Part shown: positions 25,714-39,850 of the stretch, one piece after another
How positions within the stretch are numbered: the first letter of the stretch is position 1
Layout: every line of letters begins with the position of its first letter
Source: Niebla homalea
Taxonomy: Eukaryota; Ascomycota; Lecanoromycetes; Lecanorales; Ramalinaceae
Assembly: GCA_019925105.1 (NCBI GenBank)
Contig: JAHGAU010000037.1
Span: 372,001 to 436,000, forward strand
Length of the DNA: 64,000 nucleotides
Direction: 5' to 3'
Notes under the pieces: generated by a model
Seen by the model: the letters and a program-made list of their open reading frames with translations, nothing else
Databases searched by the model: none
Told to the model about the DNA's origin: nothing
Translations under genes and position numbers: made by a program

Positions 25714-28700
25714 GATTGATTGATTAATTTATACTAGGGATCTAGTTACGTTAATTCCGGCGTTCTTTAATAATTGGCTATTAAGCTTTATTAATAACCG
25801 TAAAAACCCGATATTTATAAGGTTAAGATTAAAAACCGGTATTTATTTAATCTTTATTCTCGTCTTAAAGGATAAAGAGCGTTTACGGCCGTTTAAAGAA
25901 TAATAATTTATTTATACTTTTTTTTAAGAAACCTATAATATTATAATTAAGTCTCTTTCAGGGTTATTTTTAAACTTAATACTCTTTCGTCTTTTTAGGG
26001 ATTCACCCTATATTATATCTTAAGTAATACCTTAAAATACCTTTACCGGTACGTATATTATTATGATTTTATTTACATATAACGTCCTTTATAATACACG
26101 TTATTACCGTTTATATTAACTTTTTTAATATTACCTTGATATTGATAAGTATTTTTAACCTTTATTAAGTATAATTTTTCTGTTATATTTTGTTATTCCG
26201 GGGTTAATAACGGGGATTCTTAATAAGGTTCTTAATAACCTTTTTTATTTTATTAATTAAGTTAAAATATAACAATAAGCCATATCTATTATAAACTTAA
26301 CGGTTACCTTAATGTCCTTTTTTATAATTAATATTTAATAATAATCGTTAATTCCCGTTTTTTTAATTTACTTAATCCTAATCTTTATAAATAATAAGTA
26401 AAAGATAAATATATATATAATATTTTTTTAATTTATATTTATAGCTGATATTCGTCTAGTCACCGGCATATATAATAAAAAGGAAATAAATTAAGTTATA
26501 CCTTTCCGTTAAAAATTAAATTATTAATATATTATTATTCTTTTTTATAATCCTATAATAACGGCAATACTTATTAATAATCGTTTCGTTATTCAAGGTT
26601 AAACATTATTATTCTTGAAAGATTAATTTTTTATATTTACGTTAACGTTTAATTTATTACGTTTTAATTTACTTAATAATTGCCGCTTATTTTTACTTTT
26701 ATAACCTTTTTAACCTTTATTTGACTTATACCGGGTAACCATTTATACGTACTTATATTAACCTCTTAAATACAAATTAAGTTATTTTTCTTCTTAATTT
26801 ATTATTACTTTACTTTAATAAAAAAAAATCTTTTTTTAATTTTTGTTATCCGTAATTTCTTAAAGTTTAAACGGATACGTTTATTCTCTATTAATATGAT
26901 GAAGTATATACTTTTTTTAGGTCTTATTTAAATAATTATTTAATCGAAAGATAACTTAATTAATCATATAAAAACTTTAAACCTTAATATTTAAATAAAG
27001 GTCACTTTATAAACCTTATTAATTACTCTTAAGTATTAATTTTAAACATTTTATAATTATTAAATAGGCTTTTTTTATATTTAAAGGTTTTCTTAAATGC
27101 GTATTAAATTATTATTATGTATACTATAACCGGCTTTATTATTATTTAATAAATTATTTTAATCTTTATAAGGTAACTCTTTATATTAATATTATTAAGT
27201 AAACAAACCTTTTTTTTAAGATTATTTTCTTTTAAACCTTTTTAATATAATTTTTTTAATTAAGCTTTCGGTTAATTCAAAGGTTAAAACCCTTAATATT
27301 AATTTCTAGCTTTATTACGATTTTACTTAAGTTTATTATAATTATTATATCATATAGCTTTAAGCTTTTACTTATATAAATAAGTTCATATTTATACGGC
27401 GTGAATTAAGTATTATACGCTAAATATTTATTATAAATAAACCTTATAAGTTTATTTTAGCTTTAAGTAATTTATATAAATCGACGTATTATAAGTTAAA
27501 AAGTAAATATTATTTATAAAGTTTTTTATTTAAATTTTCTATTTTAACTTTATTAAATTTTTAATTTACGGATTATTAAAGAAAAGGAATAAAACCGGAG
27601 AATTTTTTTAAAAAATTTTCCGGTTATAATCAACTTTATCTGGTTAATTTTTTAACCTTACTTAATCAATATTACTTAATCGTTTAAGAAGTTTTTTATT
27701 TAATTTATAAGGAAGGATAATATCCTTTTATTCAGTAAATTATAAAGTCATCTTTAATAATTTACTTTATTAAAGGTTCTTACGATAGTTAAGGAAAAAA
27801 GACTTATTATATACTTTTTCTTATACCTTTATACCGTATATATACCGTTAATTAAACCTTTTGTGATAGTTTTTATTAACCTCTTTTTCTTTATGCTTAT
27901 TTATTAATTAAGGAGGAGCCCGTATTTTTCCGCGTAATTATTAAGGATCTTTATATTTACCGTTTTTAAGGGCTTCTTTAATATATAAAGCAGCGTAATT
28001 AGCCTATAATCTTTTATCTTTAAGTAATTTAATTTATTTAATTTCTTAAGGATAACTATCTTAACCTTTTTAAATTTACGGGAATAATAATGAACCTTAA
28101 AGTAAGCTTAAAATAAATAAATAAAGATTTTCTTAAATAACAATAATATTATTAATAAAAGTTTATTCAAAATTGCGTTTAATTCAAGGGCTTTATTATT
28201 CTTCTGCCTATTCATCGCTTTAATTATTAGTTTTAAAGTTATTTTTTATTAATACTTATTAAATCGGGATATATAATTCTTTTAATATCCGTTAAATTTA
28301 CGTTTAATAAAGGAAAAAAGAAAGTTTTCTAGAGGGTTTTAATTTTATTATTAAAGGTATTAATTATCATTTTATTGGGCTTTTTAAAAGGTAAGAATTT
28401 AAGGATAAATTTAATTTTTTATTCTGCTTTCCATTGTATTTTATTAATGTTTATACCTTATAAAAGGAAGCGGTTAAATTATAAATTATTAATTAGAAAT
28501 ATATTTACTTAATTTTCCTAATAATATTTTCTTTTTTTTCTTAAGTTTCCTTTAATTATATAAACGTTTTTTAATTCTTATATTTAATAATTCATTGAAT
28601 TAATACCTTTATTTTTATAATTATAATTATTATATATTTCTCATTTTAACAAGTCTTAACTCTTTAAGACGGTTTTATTATCGAGATTATTAGGTTAATT

Positions 28701-30043
28701 CCTTTATTCAACGCTTTTATTATTTACTTTATAAAAAAATTAATTTAATTCCTATTATCTAGCCGGGGAAGCTTTATTAATTAAATTACCGCCTCTTTTA
28801 TTTTTATATATACCTTATTTTCTTTAATTATCTTTTATACTTTTTTTTATTAATCTTAATAACGTTACGTTAATTAATTAATATAAAATCATTTATACCG
28901 GTATATAATTCAAGATATATCGTAGGTTTTCTTAAAACTTATATATTATTATTACGTTAATAATCCTTTCTATATTAAATATTAAATTAATCGTTACTTT
29001 AAATCTTAAGTTTTTTTATTTTATAATGTTTTGAAGTATTAATCATAAAATATTAAACGTTATAATAATTATTAATAACTCCTTTAATTTGATTATTTTG
29101 ATTAGTTTCTACTACGGATCTAATTAAGTTAATTCCGGCGATCCCTAATCAGCTATTAAATCTTACTGGTAACCGTAAAAACCTGATATTTATAATGTTA
29201 AATTTAAAAAGCGGTAATTACCTAGCCTTTACTCTCATTTTAAAAGATCGAGAGCGTTTACGGCCGTTCAGAGAGTGGTAATCTATTCGTACGCTTTTTC
29301 CAAGAAATCCGTAATATTACGACCGAGTCCTCTTAAGGGTTACCCTTGGACCTCCTTTAAATTAATATAATTAATTATATAGTTTTCCTTATTCTATATA
29401 TTATAATAAAGATTAGTGTTTTCTAATATAATATAATCTTTAAGTATAAATATAATTTTTTTAAATAATAATATTATAGAAAATTTTATTTTATTAATTA
29501 ATAGCGGATTATATATATTATATATATTATATATATTTAAATTACTTTTTATATTCTTTTTTTACGTAATTTAAAACGTATATAGATTTCTGTTATAATA
29601 AATTATATTTTGATTATTTATATTTAACCTTTTACTTATAAAGAAATATATCCGGGTTCTTTTATTTTCTTTATACGTTAAATAAAACCCTTTATTTAAA
29701 TTAATTATAAAGTATGTATATAAATTATATAATAGCTTTTATATTATTATATAATTAACGTTTTTAATTTTTTAAATTTAAATAATAATAATATTATTCT
29801 AATTATTTTACTTTATATATTATATTTCATTATTCTTGAAAGTAGTAATATATTATATATTAATTTCCGTTAAAGCTTTTCTACTTATTTTTATTTAAAT
29901 TAGCGGCTTTTTATTAAAGTCAAATCTTATTTATTCCGGTTTTTTTTTTTGTTTTTTTTTTATTTATTATCGTTACTTTAGCACGGCCGGACTTAAGGAA
30001 TAATATTATAATAAGTTTCTTTCTTTTTATATTATTTTTTATA
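25714..30043 (-). mobile_element. LINE L3, 3' segment (ORF2 and tail)
   Basis: Read on the minus strand this is the ORF2 and 3' end of a LINE of the L1 family. The (CAAT)n tail lies at 25,714-25,730. Endonuclease DFNL-type residues are recognisable at about 29,380-29,430. Two inserts break L3: a short LINE fragment at about 29,088-29,351 and the full LINE L4 at 30,044. Its 5' segment resumes at 36,272-37,919. Without inserts L3 is about 5.7 kb, so it was a full-length copy inserted into L2. Confidence 0.8.
29088..29351 (-). mobile_element. Short 5'-truncated LINE fragment inside L3
   Basis: About 260 bp matching the extreme 3' end of the LINE family (shared GATCTAATTAAG-AATTCCGGCG end, minus strand), with a degenerate CAAT tail at the low-coordinate side. 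It is flanked by CTCCTTTAA at 29,079-29,087 and 29,352-29,360. The L5 copy near 49,150 shows the uninterrupted site. It is a typical abortive, 5'-truncated retrotransposition. Confidence 0.7.
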
Positions 30044-33000
30044 CGGACGTTATATTATATTATTCTTAAAGAATAGAGATAACGACGAATAACGGGACCC
30101 TAAAGGTTAGAAACGATATACGCGTATATAACTTAAGTAATAGTAAGGATAGTACCTTAAATATAATAAACGGAAACAGAATAATAATAAAAGTAAAAAG
30201 GGAGGAAGGGTAAGCGGCTTAAGTTAATAAAAACGGTAATAAATTATATAAATAACGAAATAAATATAAGATAAAAAGGTTTTATATTAAATAGGGAGCT
30301 TATAATTAATAAGATATACGTAAAGGGACGCGTATAACGCGTAAAGGTATTATTATTAAGGGTAATAAATAAAAGGTAAAGGAAATAAGGACGGTACGCG
30401 GAGACGGATAAAAGGTAAACGGAAACATAAAAGACTTTATTAAATATATATAAACGAAGAGAAAACTAAATAAAAATAGGGAAATATTAAGTAAATAGAA
30501 ATAAATTATAAAAAAAATAGCCGTTAAATACGTAAAGGAAAAATAATAAGGAAAAAAGCGGTAAAAGTATTAAAAATCCTTTTTATAATTATATAGAAGG
30601 ATATTATATTAAAGATTTAATTAATATTATAAATTAAGCTATAAAGAATAAAAGACTTTTACGTAAATACGGGAAAAAATTTAAAAGAATTAAAAAAATT
30701 ACGTAAAGTTTAAAAAATAATAATAAAAACGTTAACGAATAAAGGCAAAAAAAAAACAGAAAAGATATATATAAAGTAAAAGAATAATAAAGGAAACTTT
30801 AAAGAAAAGAGTAAAAATAAGTTAAATAATAAAAGCCGCGAAGGCGGTACCGGCGTTAACGGCAAAGGAAATAAGGACGGGGGAGAAGGCGGTAACGTTA
30901 AGGAAAACGAGGATAATAACCGTATAATTATCGGATAAAAAAGAGAAAAATATAACGGCGAAAATAAACCCGCTATAATTAATAAAAACGTTTAAAATAA
31001 CGAAAGAACTATTAATAAAATAGATTATTATGGTACATAAACTATAAAATAGGAATATTTTCCTTAATATAGCCTTATTAAAAACGAAAAAAGGATTAAA
31101 GAAGTTAAAAAGATAAATTAATAAAAAGGGATATAAAACGGTAAAGGTATTAAGGCAATCTTTTATTATTACGGTAAACGGGATATACTTAATAAAGTTT
31201 ACGGGGGAGGAAAAGGAAATTACCTTAAAATAAATAAAGAAGGAGAATATAGTCTTTTATTTTAAGTTAAAGATTATTAATTATAGTTTCTTTTTTATAA
31301 TAAAGAAATTAAACGTTTTTAATTATATAAAGAAATACTTTACGGTTATCTTAAGTATAACGTTAATAAAAATTTACGATAATATCCTTAATAAAAAAGT
31401 TATAAAAAATAAATCCTTTAAATTAATAAAACCTTAAGATTACATAATAGATATTTATTAATACTTTAAATATTAAAGGTATAAGTATATTATTACGAGG
31501 TACTTTAATAATATAAAGTATATAATATATATTAAAGGGTATAATACGTATAAATACGTTAACTTAATAATAAAAAACTTAATAAAGAATATACCGAAAT
31601 ACGTAACGTATAATAATAATAATAATTACTTAATATAAAACTTATAATATATAATAAAAGCGAAAGAAATTTAATATAAGGAAATTAAAATAACGGTTAA
31701 GGTTTAATATTATAATTTATATAAACTTAAACCGGTAAAATAATTAAAAATAATCTTAAAATATAAACGGAGCTTATTAAACGGGGAAAGGTAAAACGTA
31801 ATAATTAATAACGTAAAAAAAGGAAAACTTATAATAATATTAACTTTTAAGGTTAATTATTTAACCGGGATTATTATTATAATAAGAAAATTAAAATAAA
31901 TAATATTTAACTTTAAGGAAAAACCGTTTATATAAATAAAAGTTAATAAAGAAAACCCAATAGATATTAATATTTAATTTATTTACGCTTTTAAAAGTAA
32001 TATAATATAGTATATACGGAAAAGTAATTAAAGTTATAATATTAATATTTAAATTTAAAAAAGTAAAAAATATTAATATTATAATAATATAAAAGCCATT
32101 ATATAATCCATATATTTATTCTTTAATTAACTTAAAAGATAATTTCTATTTAATCTTTAAAAATAATAAAATAACGTAAACGTATTTCTTTATTAATAAA
32201 AAGCTAAATATAAATAATTAAAACGTTATTTATTACGGAAAGAACCTATATATATTCCGGATCGTATAAGAAAAGGATATTAAGGATAACTTAAATATTT
32301 ATAATATATATAATTTATTATTAATTAATAAAAAGGGACCCTTTACGATCTTATTACTTAAGAATATTATAATTATACTTAATAAATATTTTTTAATAAA
32401 AGACTTTAATCTTTATTACGTTTAATAAAACAAAAAAAATTATATAATTAATTATATTGAATTTAAAAAATTATTAATAATTATTATATAATTTAACCTT
32501 ACGTTATTAACGGTAAAAAAGGCTATTATATAAAAAAGTTATAAACTTAAAATTATAATTAACTTAATATTTAACTTAGAAAATATTATTAACTTAATTA
32601 TAATATATAGACCCCGAAAAAACCTAAAATATAATTTAAATTACGTTCCGATATAAACGATTTTAAATTAATTTATTAATATAATTCCGTTTTTACCGTT
32701 TAAATAAACGTAAAAAACAATTAAAAAAATTAAGGTATTTATAAAAGCGGTAAAACTAATATCCTAGTTAATAAAACTCCCCCGGCTTAATAATAAAGAA
32801 TAAATCGATTATTTTATAAAATAAGTAATAAAGACTTTAAATAAAGTAATTAATATAATAATCTTAATAATAAAACCGTCTTAAAAAGTTAAAACTTATT
32901 AAAATAAAAAATATATAAAAACGATTATAAAAATAAAAGTATTTATAAAGTAAATTATTAAATATAAAAACCGGGAAACGCTTTAATAATTAAAGGAAGT

Positions 33001-36000
33001 TTAAGAAAAAAAGGAGAAAATTATCCGGAAGGTTAAGTAAATATACTTCCGGGCTATAATATATAACTTAATGGTTTCCTTTTATAATATTTAAAAGTTA
33101 ATAAAATACAGTAAAGAATAGAATAAAAAATTTAAATTTATTTTTAAGTTTTTACCTTTAAAAAGACTAAATAATACGGTAATAAATATTTTTAACGGTA
33201 AAATTAAGGCTCTTAAAGGGGCGTTCTTTCTTTTATTATTGGAAGTTAACTTAAGAAATATTAACGGTATTATATATTTTAAATTAATAATAATAAATAA
33301 AATAATAACTTAAGAAATAATAATTAAAGCAATTAATAAATTAAAGAAAAATAAAATTTCCGGACTTAACAGTATATTAAATAAGTTTTTATTTATAATA
33401 ACGTTATTATTTAAAGAAATCTTTACTTATTTATTTTAAGTTTACTTTAATATAGGATATTACCCCCGTAAATTTAAGGAAATTAAAATAATTATCTTTA
33501 AGAAGTTAATTAAGTTAAATTACTCAGAAATAAAATCGTATAAACCTATAATATTCCTTTATATATTAAAAAAGACTTTAAAGACGGTAATTATAAAGAT
33601 CTTAAATAATTACGTAAAAGAATATAAGTTATTCTTTAATTAATAAATAAAAGTAAGAAAAAAACGGTTAACGGAAACGGTTTTTAAAGACTTAATTAAT
33701 AACATATATACGGTATAAAACTATAGGAAGAAATACGTTATAAGTCTTTTTTCTTTAAATATTATAAAGGTATTTAATAAAATAAATTATAATTTACGGA
33801 AAAAAAAGGTTTTATTTTTTTTATAAATTAAATAGAAAGTTTCTTAAGTAATTAAATAACGTTAATTAACTTAAGATAGAAAATAAATACAATAAAGCTT
33901 ATAATAATAAGGATTCCCTAAAAATTATTTATTTTTTCGGTCTTATTCCTATTCTTTAATAACCCGTTTATTGAAGACTTAATAAAGTTAAAATAAAAGG
34001 TTTAAGTAAAAAGCTTTATTAATAATATTTATTTCTTAATTTATAATATATTTACTTATATAAATTATTTAAAGTTAAAATAGGCTTATAAAGTTTACTT
34101 ATAATAAATAAAGATATATAAAGCCCAGTTCGCCCTATATAAGTATAAACTCATTTATATAATAAGGAGTCTGAAGCTATATAATATAATAGCTATAATG
34201 GATTTAAGTAATATAACGATAAAACCGGAAGTTAATATTAAGGTATTTAGCCTATAAGTTAATAGGAAATTAAACTAAAAAAATTATATAAGAAAGGTTT
34301 AAAAGAAAATAATTTTATAAGAAAAAGGCCTTACTTACCTTATAATATTAATGTAAGGAACTATTTTATAAAAGGTTAGAACCGTTTATTAAGCGGTTAT
34401 AAAGCTTACGATAACGTATACGGCAGTTACCTAATACGTACCCAAGGGTACGCTTAAACATAGGAAAAAGTCCATCCGGCAATTATAGAAGGTTTAAAAC
34501 CGATATTTAAGAATAATAAGTAAGGTATATAAAGCGACTCCCGTCCCGGTATTAGAATCTAAGGTCGAAGTCCCTAGAGGAGTCAGCGGCGATGATGGTA
34601 TAAGAGGGGTATATGTTGAGCGCGTCAGTGTTAATAAGGATATTCAGAGGTATTATGTAAGGTTAAAGTAGTGCAGATATATAAAGGAGCGGAAGAGCAA
34701 CGAGCCTAAGGACAGCCCTTATAAGGACACGGTTGTAATATTACGGATTTTCTTGGGGGAATTAAAATATAAGAAGTATATAAATAAATTATTACTGTTT
34801 AAACGGCCGTTAATATCCTTTACCTTAAGGGATAAAGGGTAAAGGCCTAGTAAACGCCGGTTTTTGTCTTAACGTTATAAGTATTAGGTTTTTACGGTTA
34901 TTAGTAAGGCTAAAAAACCGCGTATTAAAGAACGCCGGAATTAGGTTAATTAGACCCGTAGTATAAATCAATCAATCAATCAAGAATCTAAGGTCTTTAT
35001 ATTATTAATAAAATTAACCTTTAATTAAATAATTACTTAAATGAAGCTTAAAAAAGGTATAAACTTAATTATATTAATAGGAAACGAACGTATTCGCTAG
35101 AACTATAAAAGGTTTTAAATAAAAAGGTATAGAAAGGCGGTATTTACCCTTTTTATAAAAATTAAATTAAAATAAGTTAAGAAAGAAATTAATTTAACTT
35201 ACGTTTAAGAAATTAACGTAAGAATATATAAGCTCTTATTTAAAGTAAGAATAACAGAGGAGAAAAAGGCCGTAAAAGCGAAGTTAACGGTAATTACCTT
35301 ATAGATTATAAAGAGGTAAATAAAACGTTAACGTAAATATAAAGAATTAATTTTTTAAGGGCAACGGTATCCGGCTTTAAATAATAATGAAATTATTAAT
35401 AAATATCTCCGGTATTATAGGATTATAAGGAAAAATAATAACGTGTTAATAATTTAATTACGGATAAATAAAAACGGTTTAATTTACTTTTTTTTATTGA
35501 ATACGTTAATAACCGGATTAACGTTAATTATAAGTATAAATAACCGAAGTAGGACGTTATATAGGTATTAATCTTCTATTTACTATTTAAGGAATTTAAA
35601 TTAAAATTTATTAAAAGGATAAAAATTAACGATTATCGTTAAATATTTATTAATAAAAAAGGTATTAAAGCGGCTATCAGATTCATAATAGCTACGGGCT
35701 TATTATTATAATTTAACTTAATTAAGGAAATAAATAAAATAATTAAAAATCTAATTAAGAAACCTTACCGTTAACTTAAATGTAAAAAGTAAAGGCGGAA
35801 AGATTATACTTAATAGGGGGTTAAAGGGGCTATAAATATTAAAGCGGTATAAAAAACGATACTATATTGATTAATAGAATTATATAAATAAAGTAATAAT
35901 AATATATATATCGGTAAGGATATTTAATAATATAATTAGAATTTTTAAATTTTAATATTGAATAAACCAGTAAAGTAATAGAAAAGTAATAAGTTTAAAG

Positions 36001-36256
36001 GTAATCCTTAAAAAGATTTAATTATAATATTATAGGTTTTCTTAAAAAAGGTATATAAATAAATTCTTATTCTTTAAATAGCCGTAAATACTCTTAACCC
36101 TTAAGATAAAAATAAAGGTTAAATAGATATTAATTTTATTTTTAACGTTATAGATATTGGGTTTTTACGGTTATTAATAAGGCTAAATAGTTAAGTATTA
36201 AGGAACGCCGGAATTAACTTAGCTAGATCCGTAATATAAATCAATCAATCAATTAA
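30044..36256 (+). mobile_element. Full-length LINE L4, inserted in L3
   Basis: Bounded by a perfect 15-bp target duplication ATATTATTTTTTATA (30,029-30,043 and 36,257-36,271). Leader about 35 nt. The ORF1 start block is at 30,079, its ATG mutated to ATA by RIP. ORF2 shows a DFNL endonuclease motif at about 32,400-32,430 and a Y-K-P-I-I RT block at about 33,538-33,580. The tail of CAAT units is at about 36,238-36,256. It carries a 416-bp LINE fragment at 34,567-34,982. Net length is about 5.78 kb. It is heavily RIPed and has no open frame. Confidence 0.85.
34567..34982 (+). mobile_element. 5'-truncated LINE fragment inside L4
   Basis: 416 bp of LINE 3' end with tail (AATC)n at about 34,966-34,982. 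It is flanked by the perfect 13-bp duplication AGAATCTAAGGTC at 34,554-34,566 and 34,983-34,995. LINE L1 at 11,541-11,570 shows the empty site. The first part (34,567-34,760) keeps many CpA/TpG dinucleotides, unlike L4 around it, so it is younger than the RIP episode that destroyed its host. Confidence 0.85.
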
Positions 36257-36271
36257 ATATTATTTTTTATA

Positions 36272-37919
36272 GCCTTTTACCCGTTTTTATTTAATTAACT
36301 TTATTTCCGTTTTAAGACCGTTTTTAATTAACTTACCGGCTTAACTTTACATAAATTACATTATTAAACCTTAATAATTATTTTAATTTCTCTCCGTTTA
36401 ATTTCTTTAATCCTTACCGAGTATATTAGGTTTTATATCGGATATTTATCCTTTCCGTATATTATATACTTATATATATTTTTAACAAAACCCTTATTTA
36501 TAAGGCTTACGTACTTATACGTATTATAATTTTTTAATACATATTATATATTTTAAACTGTTAAGGTATTTTATAATAATATATTTATAACTTTAATACT
36601 TAAAGTATTAATAGATATTTACCGTTTTACTTTATAACCGGGTTGTTTTAAAAAACCCTCCTTTAATAATCCTTTCATTTAAAATATTATTATATATTTT
36701 CGTTCACGTTACGCTTAATATAATTATAAAGTATTTTTTTTTAAGGTATTTAACTTTTTTATTATTAAAAAGAACTTATAATTAATGATTTTTAGTTTAA
36801 GATAAAAAATTATATTTTTCTTTTTTATATACCTTAAAATAAACGCTTTTTTTATTTCTATAAAGTATATTAAAAATTTCTTATTTACCGTAATAATAAA
36901 TACTTATCTTAATACTATTACCGTTTTAAATTTACTTTTCTGAATTTACGTTTTAAACCTTTTTTAGCCTTCTTTTACCTTTAAAGATATTATATTAAAA
37001 AGGATATTTCCGCTTTATAGTCTACGTATAGTAATAATTTATTCTATTAATACCTTTTTTATTATTTTAAACGCTTTTATAAAGCTACAAAGGGTTTATT
37101 TTTATAATAATGTTTTTTTTTCGGTTATTATATATTTTTTCTTCGCGGTTTTTATTATGTAAGTTTCTTTAATTTAAAAAGCTTCCGTTATTACCTTTTC
37201 GCTTCATACGTTTATTTTTTAATTTTAATTTTTACCTTTTAGAAGTATTTTTATTAATCTTTATAAGCTTTTTTTAAATGTTTTAATTTTTTTATTTTTT
37301 TTCTTATACAAGTCCCTTACTTTTTATAAAATTATTTATAGTATTAATTAAGAGTTTAATATAATAATTATTTTCTTTATTATAAGTAGCTTATTTAAAG
37401 TTTTTATTGTTTTCTCTTTTATTTTAACTTTTTTATACGTTTAACGTATTATTATTTTTTATTCCTCGTCCTTAATTGTTTATAAGTTTATCGTTTTCGT
37501 TATTTTTGTCTTTATTTTATATATCTCTAATACCGTTAATGTTAAATTTATTTTACGTATACTTATCGCTTTTTCTTTCCACCACTATTACCGCCCCGAT
37601 TTCCTTAACGCCGTTTTTATTTTTTATTTTTTTACGCGTTTTATACGTCCCTTTACGTATATCTTATTGATTATAATTCACTTATTTAATTTAGTAATTA
37701 TTCGTTACGTTATTATTACGTTATTCATACGATTTCCCGTTATTTTTATTAATATAGGTTATTCACCCGTATATTCTTTTATTCTTAATTATTATATTAT
37801 TTATACTTATTACAATTAAAACGATAGCCTGGCCATTACTTAAACTATACGTATACGTATCGTTTTAGACCTCTGGGGTCCCTTTATTCGTTACCATCTC
37901 ACTCTCTTAATTTAAGCTT
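36272..37919 (-). mobile_element. LINE L3, 5' segment (ORF1)
   Basis: The 5' part of L3 on the minus strand. The ORF1 start is at 37,897, with the conserved start block at 37,858-37,897 on the complementary strand. A degraded zinc-knuckle region lies at about 36,500-36,560. It ends at the left side of the L4 insertion and continues at 30,043 downward. The leader before the ATG is 22 nt, ending at the L2/L3 target duplication (37,920-37,932). Confidence 0.75.
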
Positions 37920-37932
37920 GCAGCGCATATTT

Positions 37933-38514
37933 ATTAATACTTCAATTATTAAGGTTACGGATATAATATTATAAAATACCTTGATAATATAAAGTATACA
38001 ATATATATTTAAAGGTATAATACGTATAAATACATAGGTTTAATAAGTAAAAGCTTCATTAAAAAGGTATATAAATATATGGCGTACGGGAAAAATAAAT
38101 TCCCGGTATTAAACCGGGAATACTTAATAAGGATTAAAGAGATTAGGCGTAAGGAAACTAGGATAATTATTAAAGTTTAATAATATAATTTATATAAAGT
38201 TAAATTAATGAATTAATTCAAAACGGTCTTAAAACGGAAATAAAGTTAAATGAAAAAAACCGGGTAAAAAGCTATAACGGATAACGTAAAAAAAAGAAAT
38301 TTATCATAATATTAATTTTTAAATCCTATTACCTTAAAATAATAATAATAATTATAAAAAAAATTAAAACAAATAATATTTAACTTTAATTAAGGATTAT
38401 TAACTAAAAATCAACGGGAAACCCTTAACGGAAGTTAATATATAATATATTATTATTCTTATGAATAATATAATATTACGTATAAAACAAAATAATTAAG
38501 CTAATATTATTAAT
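37933..38514 (+). mobile_element. LINE L2, middle segment (end of ORF1)
   Basis: Resumes L2 after the L3 insertion. It matches LINE L1 from about 8,426 onward, including the zinc-knuckle region (37,950-38,070). It is interrupted at 38,514 by the SINE-like insert. Confidence 0.7.
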
Positions 38515-39246
38515 ATTTGACTAATTGATTGATTAATTTATATACGAGTCTAGCTACTTTAAGTTAATTTCGGCGTTCTATAATGCTAGTGGCTAAGTTA
38601 CGGTTATTTTAATATTTATATTTATTTTAAACTTATCGTTTTAATTTTAAAAGGGAAAAAGAAACCGTAATCAGCTAACTTAACCCTAGCTTACCCTAAA
38701 TATTAACCTGATTTAAATAAAAACCTCTCCCCGTAATTATTTACCTTAATATTACGATTATGTCTTTATATTAATCCGATTAAAATTAATAATTACCTTA
38801 AATCCTTAATTTATTATTTTTATTAAGAATCTTTTACTTTTTAACGTTATAATCCGTAATAAAGATTTAATAATAATATTAAGCTTAATTAAGGGGAGGC
38901 GGCCTTAATTATATAACTTTATTTCTCTTAATACTTAAATTTTACCTTAAGTACTTTATTATATAGTTTTTCCGATTAACTTTATTTAATTTTAACTTTA
39001 ACCTTTTAACATTAAATCCTTATAACCCTTTTTTATTGGCCCTACGTAATAACTAGGCTTATTTAAGGTTAACTACGGGTACCGGTAAATTATCAGATAT
39101 TTATTATTACTTTATTTATATTAACCTTATAACTTACCGGATAAGGTTTAAAGGCTCTTAATGAAATCGTCCCCCACCCTTAAAATGTTCGACTATTCTG
39201 TAGTTTATCTTCTATACTTAAAAATGCCATTCCGCCACGCTCGCCC
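38515..39246 (-). mobile_element. tRNA-headed SINE-like element with LINE tail
   Basis: About 730 bp inserted in LINE L2 with a near-duplication TATTATTAAT at 38,505-38,514 and 39,247-39,256. On the minus strand it starts GGCGAGCG, with TGGCGGAATGG at about 39,227-39,237 matching the RNA polymerase III box A consensus. A weaker TCGAA box-B-like site follows about 45 nt on. The body is unlike the LINEs, but the last about 60 bp and the CAAT tail match their 3' end. That is the structure of a SINE that borrows its partner LINE's machinery. It could instead be a divergent LINE. Confidence 0.5.
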
Positions 39247-39256
39247 TATTATTAAT

Positions 39257-39632
39257 TATTAATTTTAAAAAACTAACAAAGGTTAATATTATAATCATAT
39301 AGAAATTATTATATAGCCTATATATATACTTCTCAACTAACTTAAGTAAAAAGCACTACTTAAAGTTTAAGGGAAATAAAACGATCCGGATACATTTCTT
39401 TATAAATAAAAAATTAAATATAAATAATTAAAACGTAATTTAATATAACTGAAATTTATATACGTTCCGGATTACGTAAGAAAAGAATATAGAAAACGGT
39501 TTAAATATATATAATATATATAATCCGTTATTAATTAATAAAAAGAAATAATTTTATAATACCGTCATTTAAAGCGGTTATATTTATACTTAAAGAAAAT
39601 ATTATATTGAAAAATTTCGATTTTTATTATAA
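39257..39632 (+). mobile_element. LINE L2, endonuclease segment
   Basis: Continues L2 and matches L1 from about 9,030 to 9,400. The endonuclease motif, now D-F-D-F-Y-Y-like, sits at 39,610-39,632 and is cut at once by the next insert. The stretch corresponding to L1 9,405-12,085 is missing from L2. Confidence 0.65.
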
Positions 39633-39850
39633 TATTAATTAATTAATTTATATTACGGATTTAACTAAGTTAATTCCGGCGTTCTTTAATAGTCGGTTAT
39701 TAAGCCTTATTAATAACCGTAGAAACCTAATATTTATAACGTTAAGATTAAAAATTAATATCCTTCTAACCTTTATTCTCGTTTTAAAAGATTGAGAACG
39801 TTTACGGCCGTTTAGAGAATAATAATCCATTCCTACGCTTTTTTCTAAAA
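39633..39850 (-). mobile_element. Short LINE 3' fragment inside L2
   Basis: About 215 bp of LINE 3' end in reverse orientation with a RIPed tail (attaattaatt) at 39,636-39,650. It sits exactly where L2 lacks about 2.7 kb, so insertion and deletion may be one event. Confidence 0.6.
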
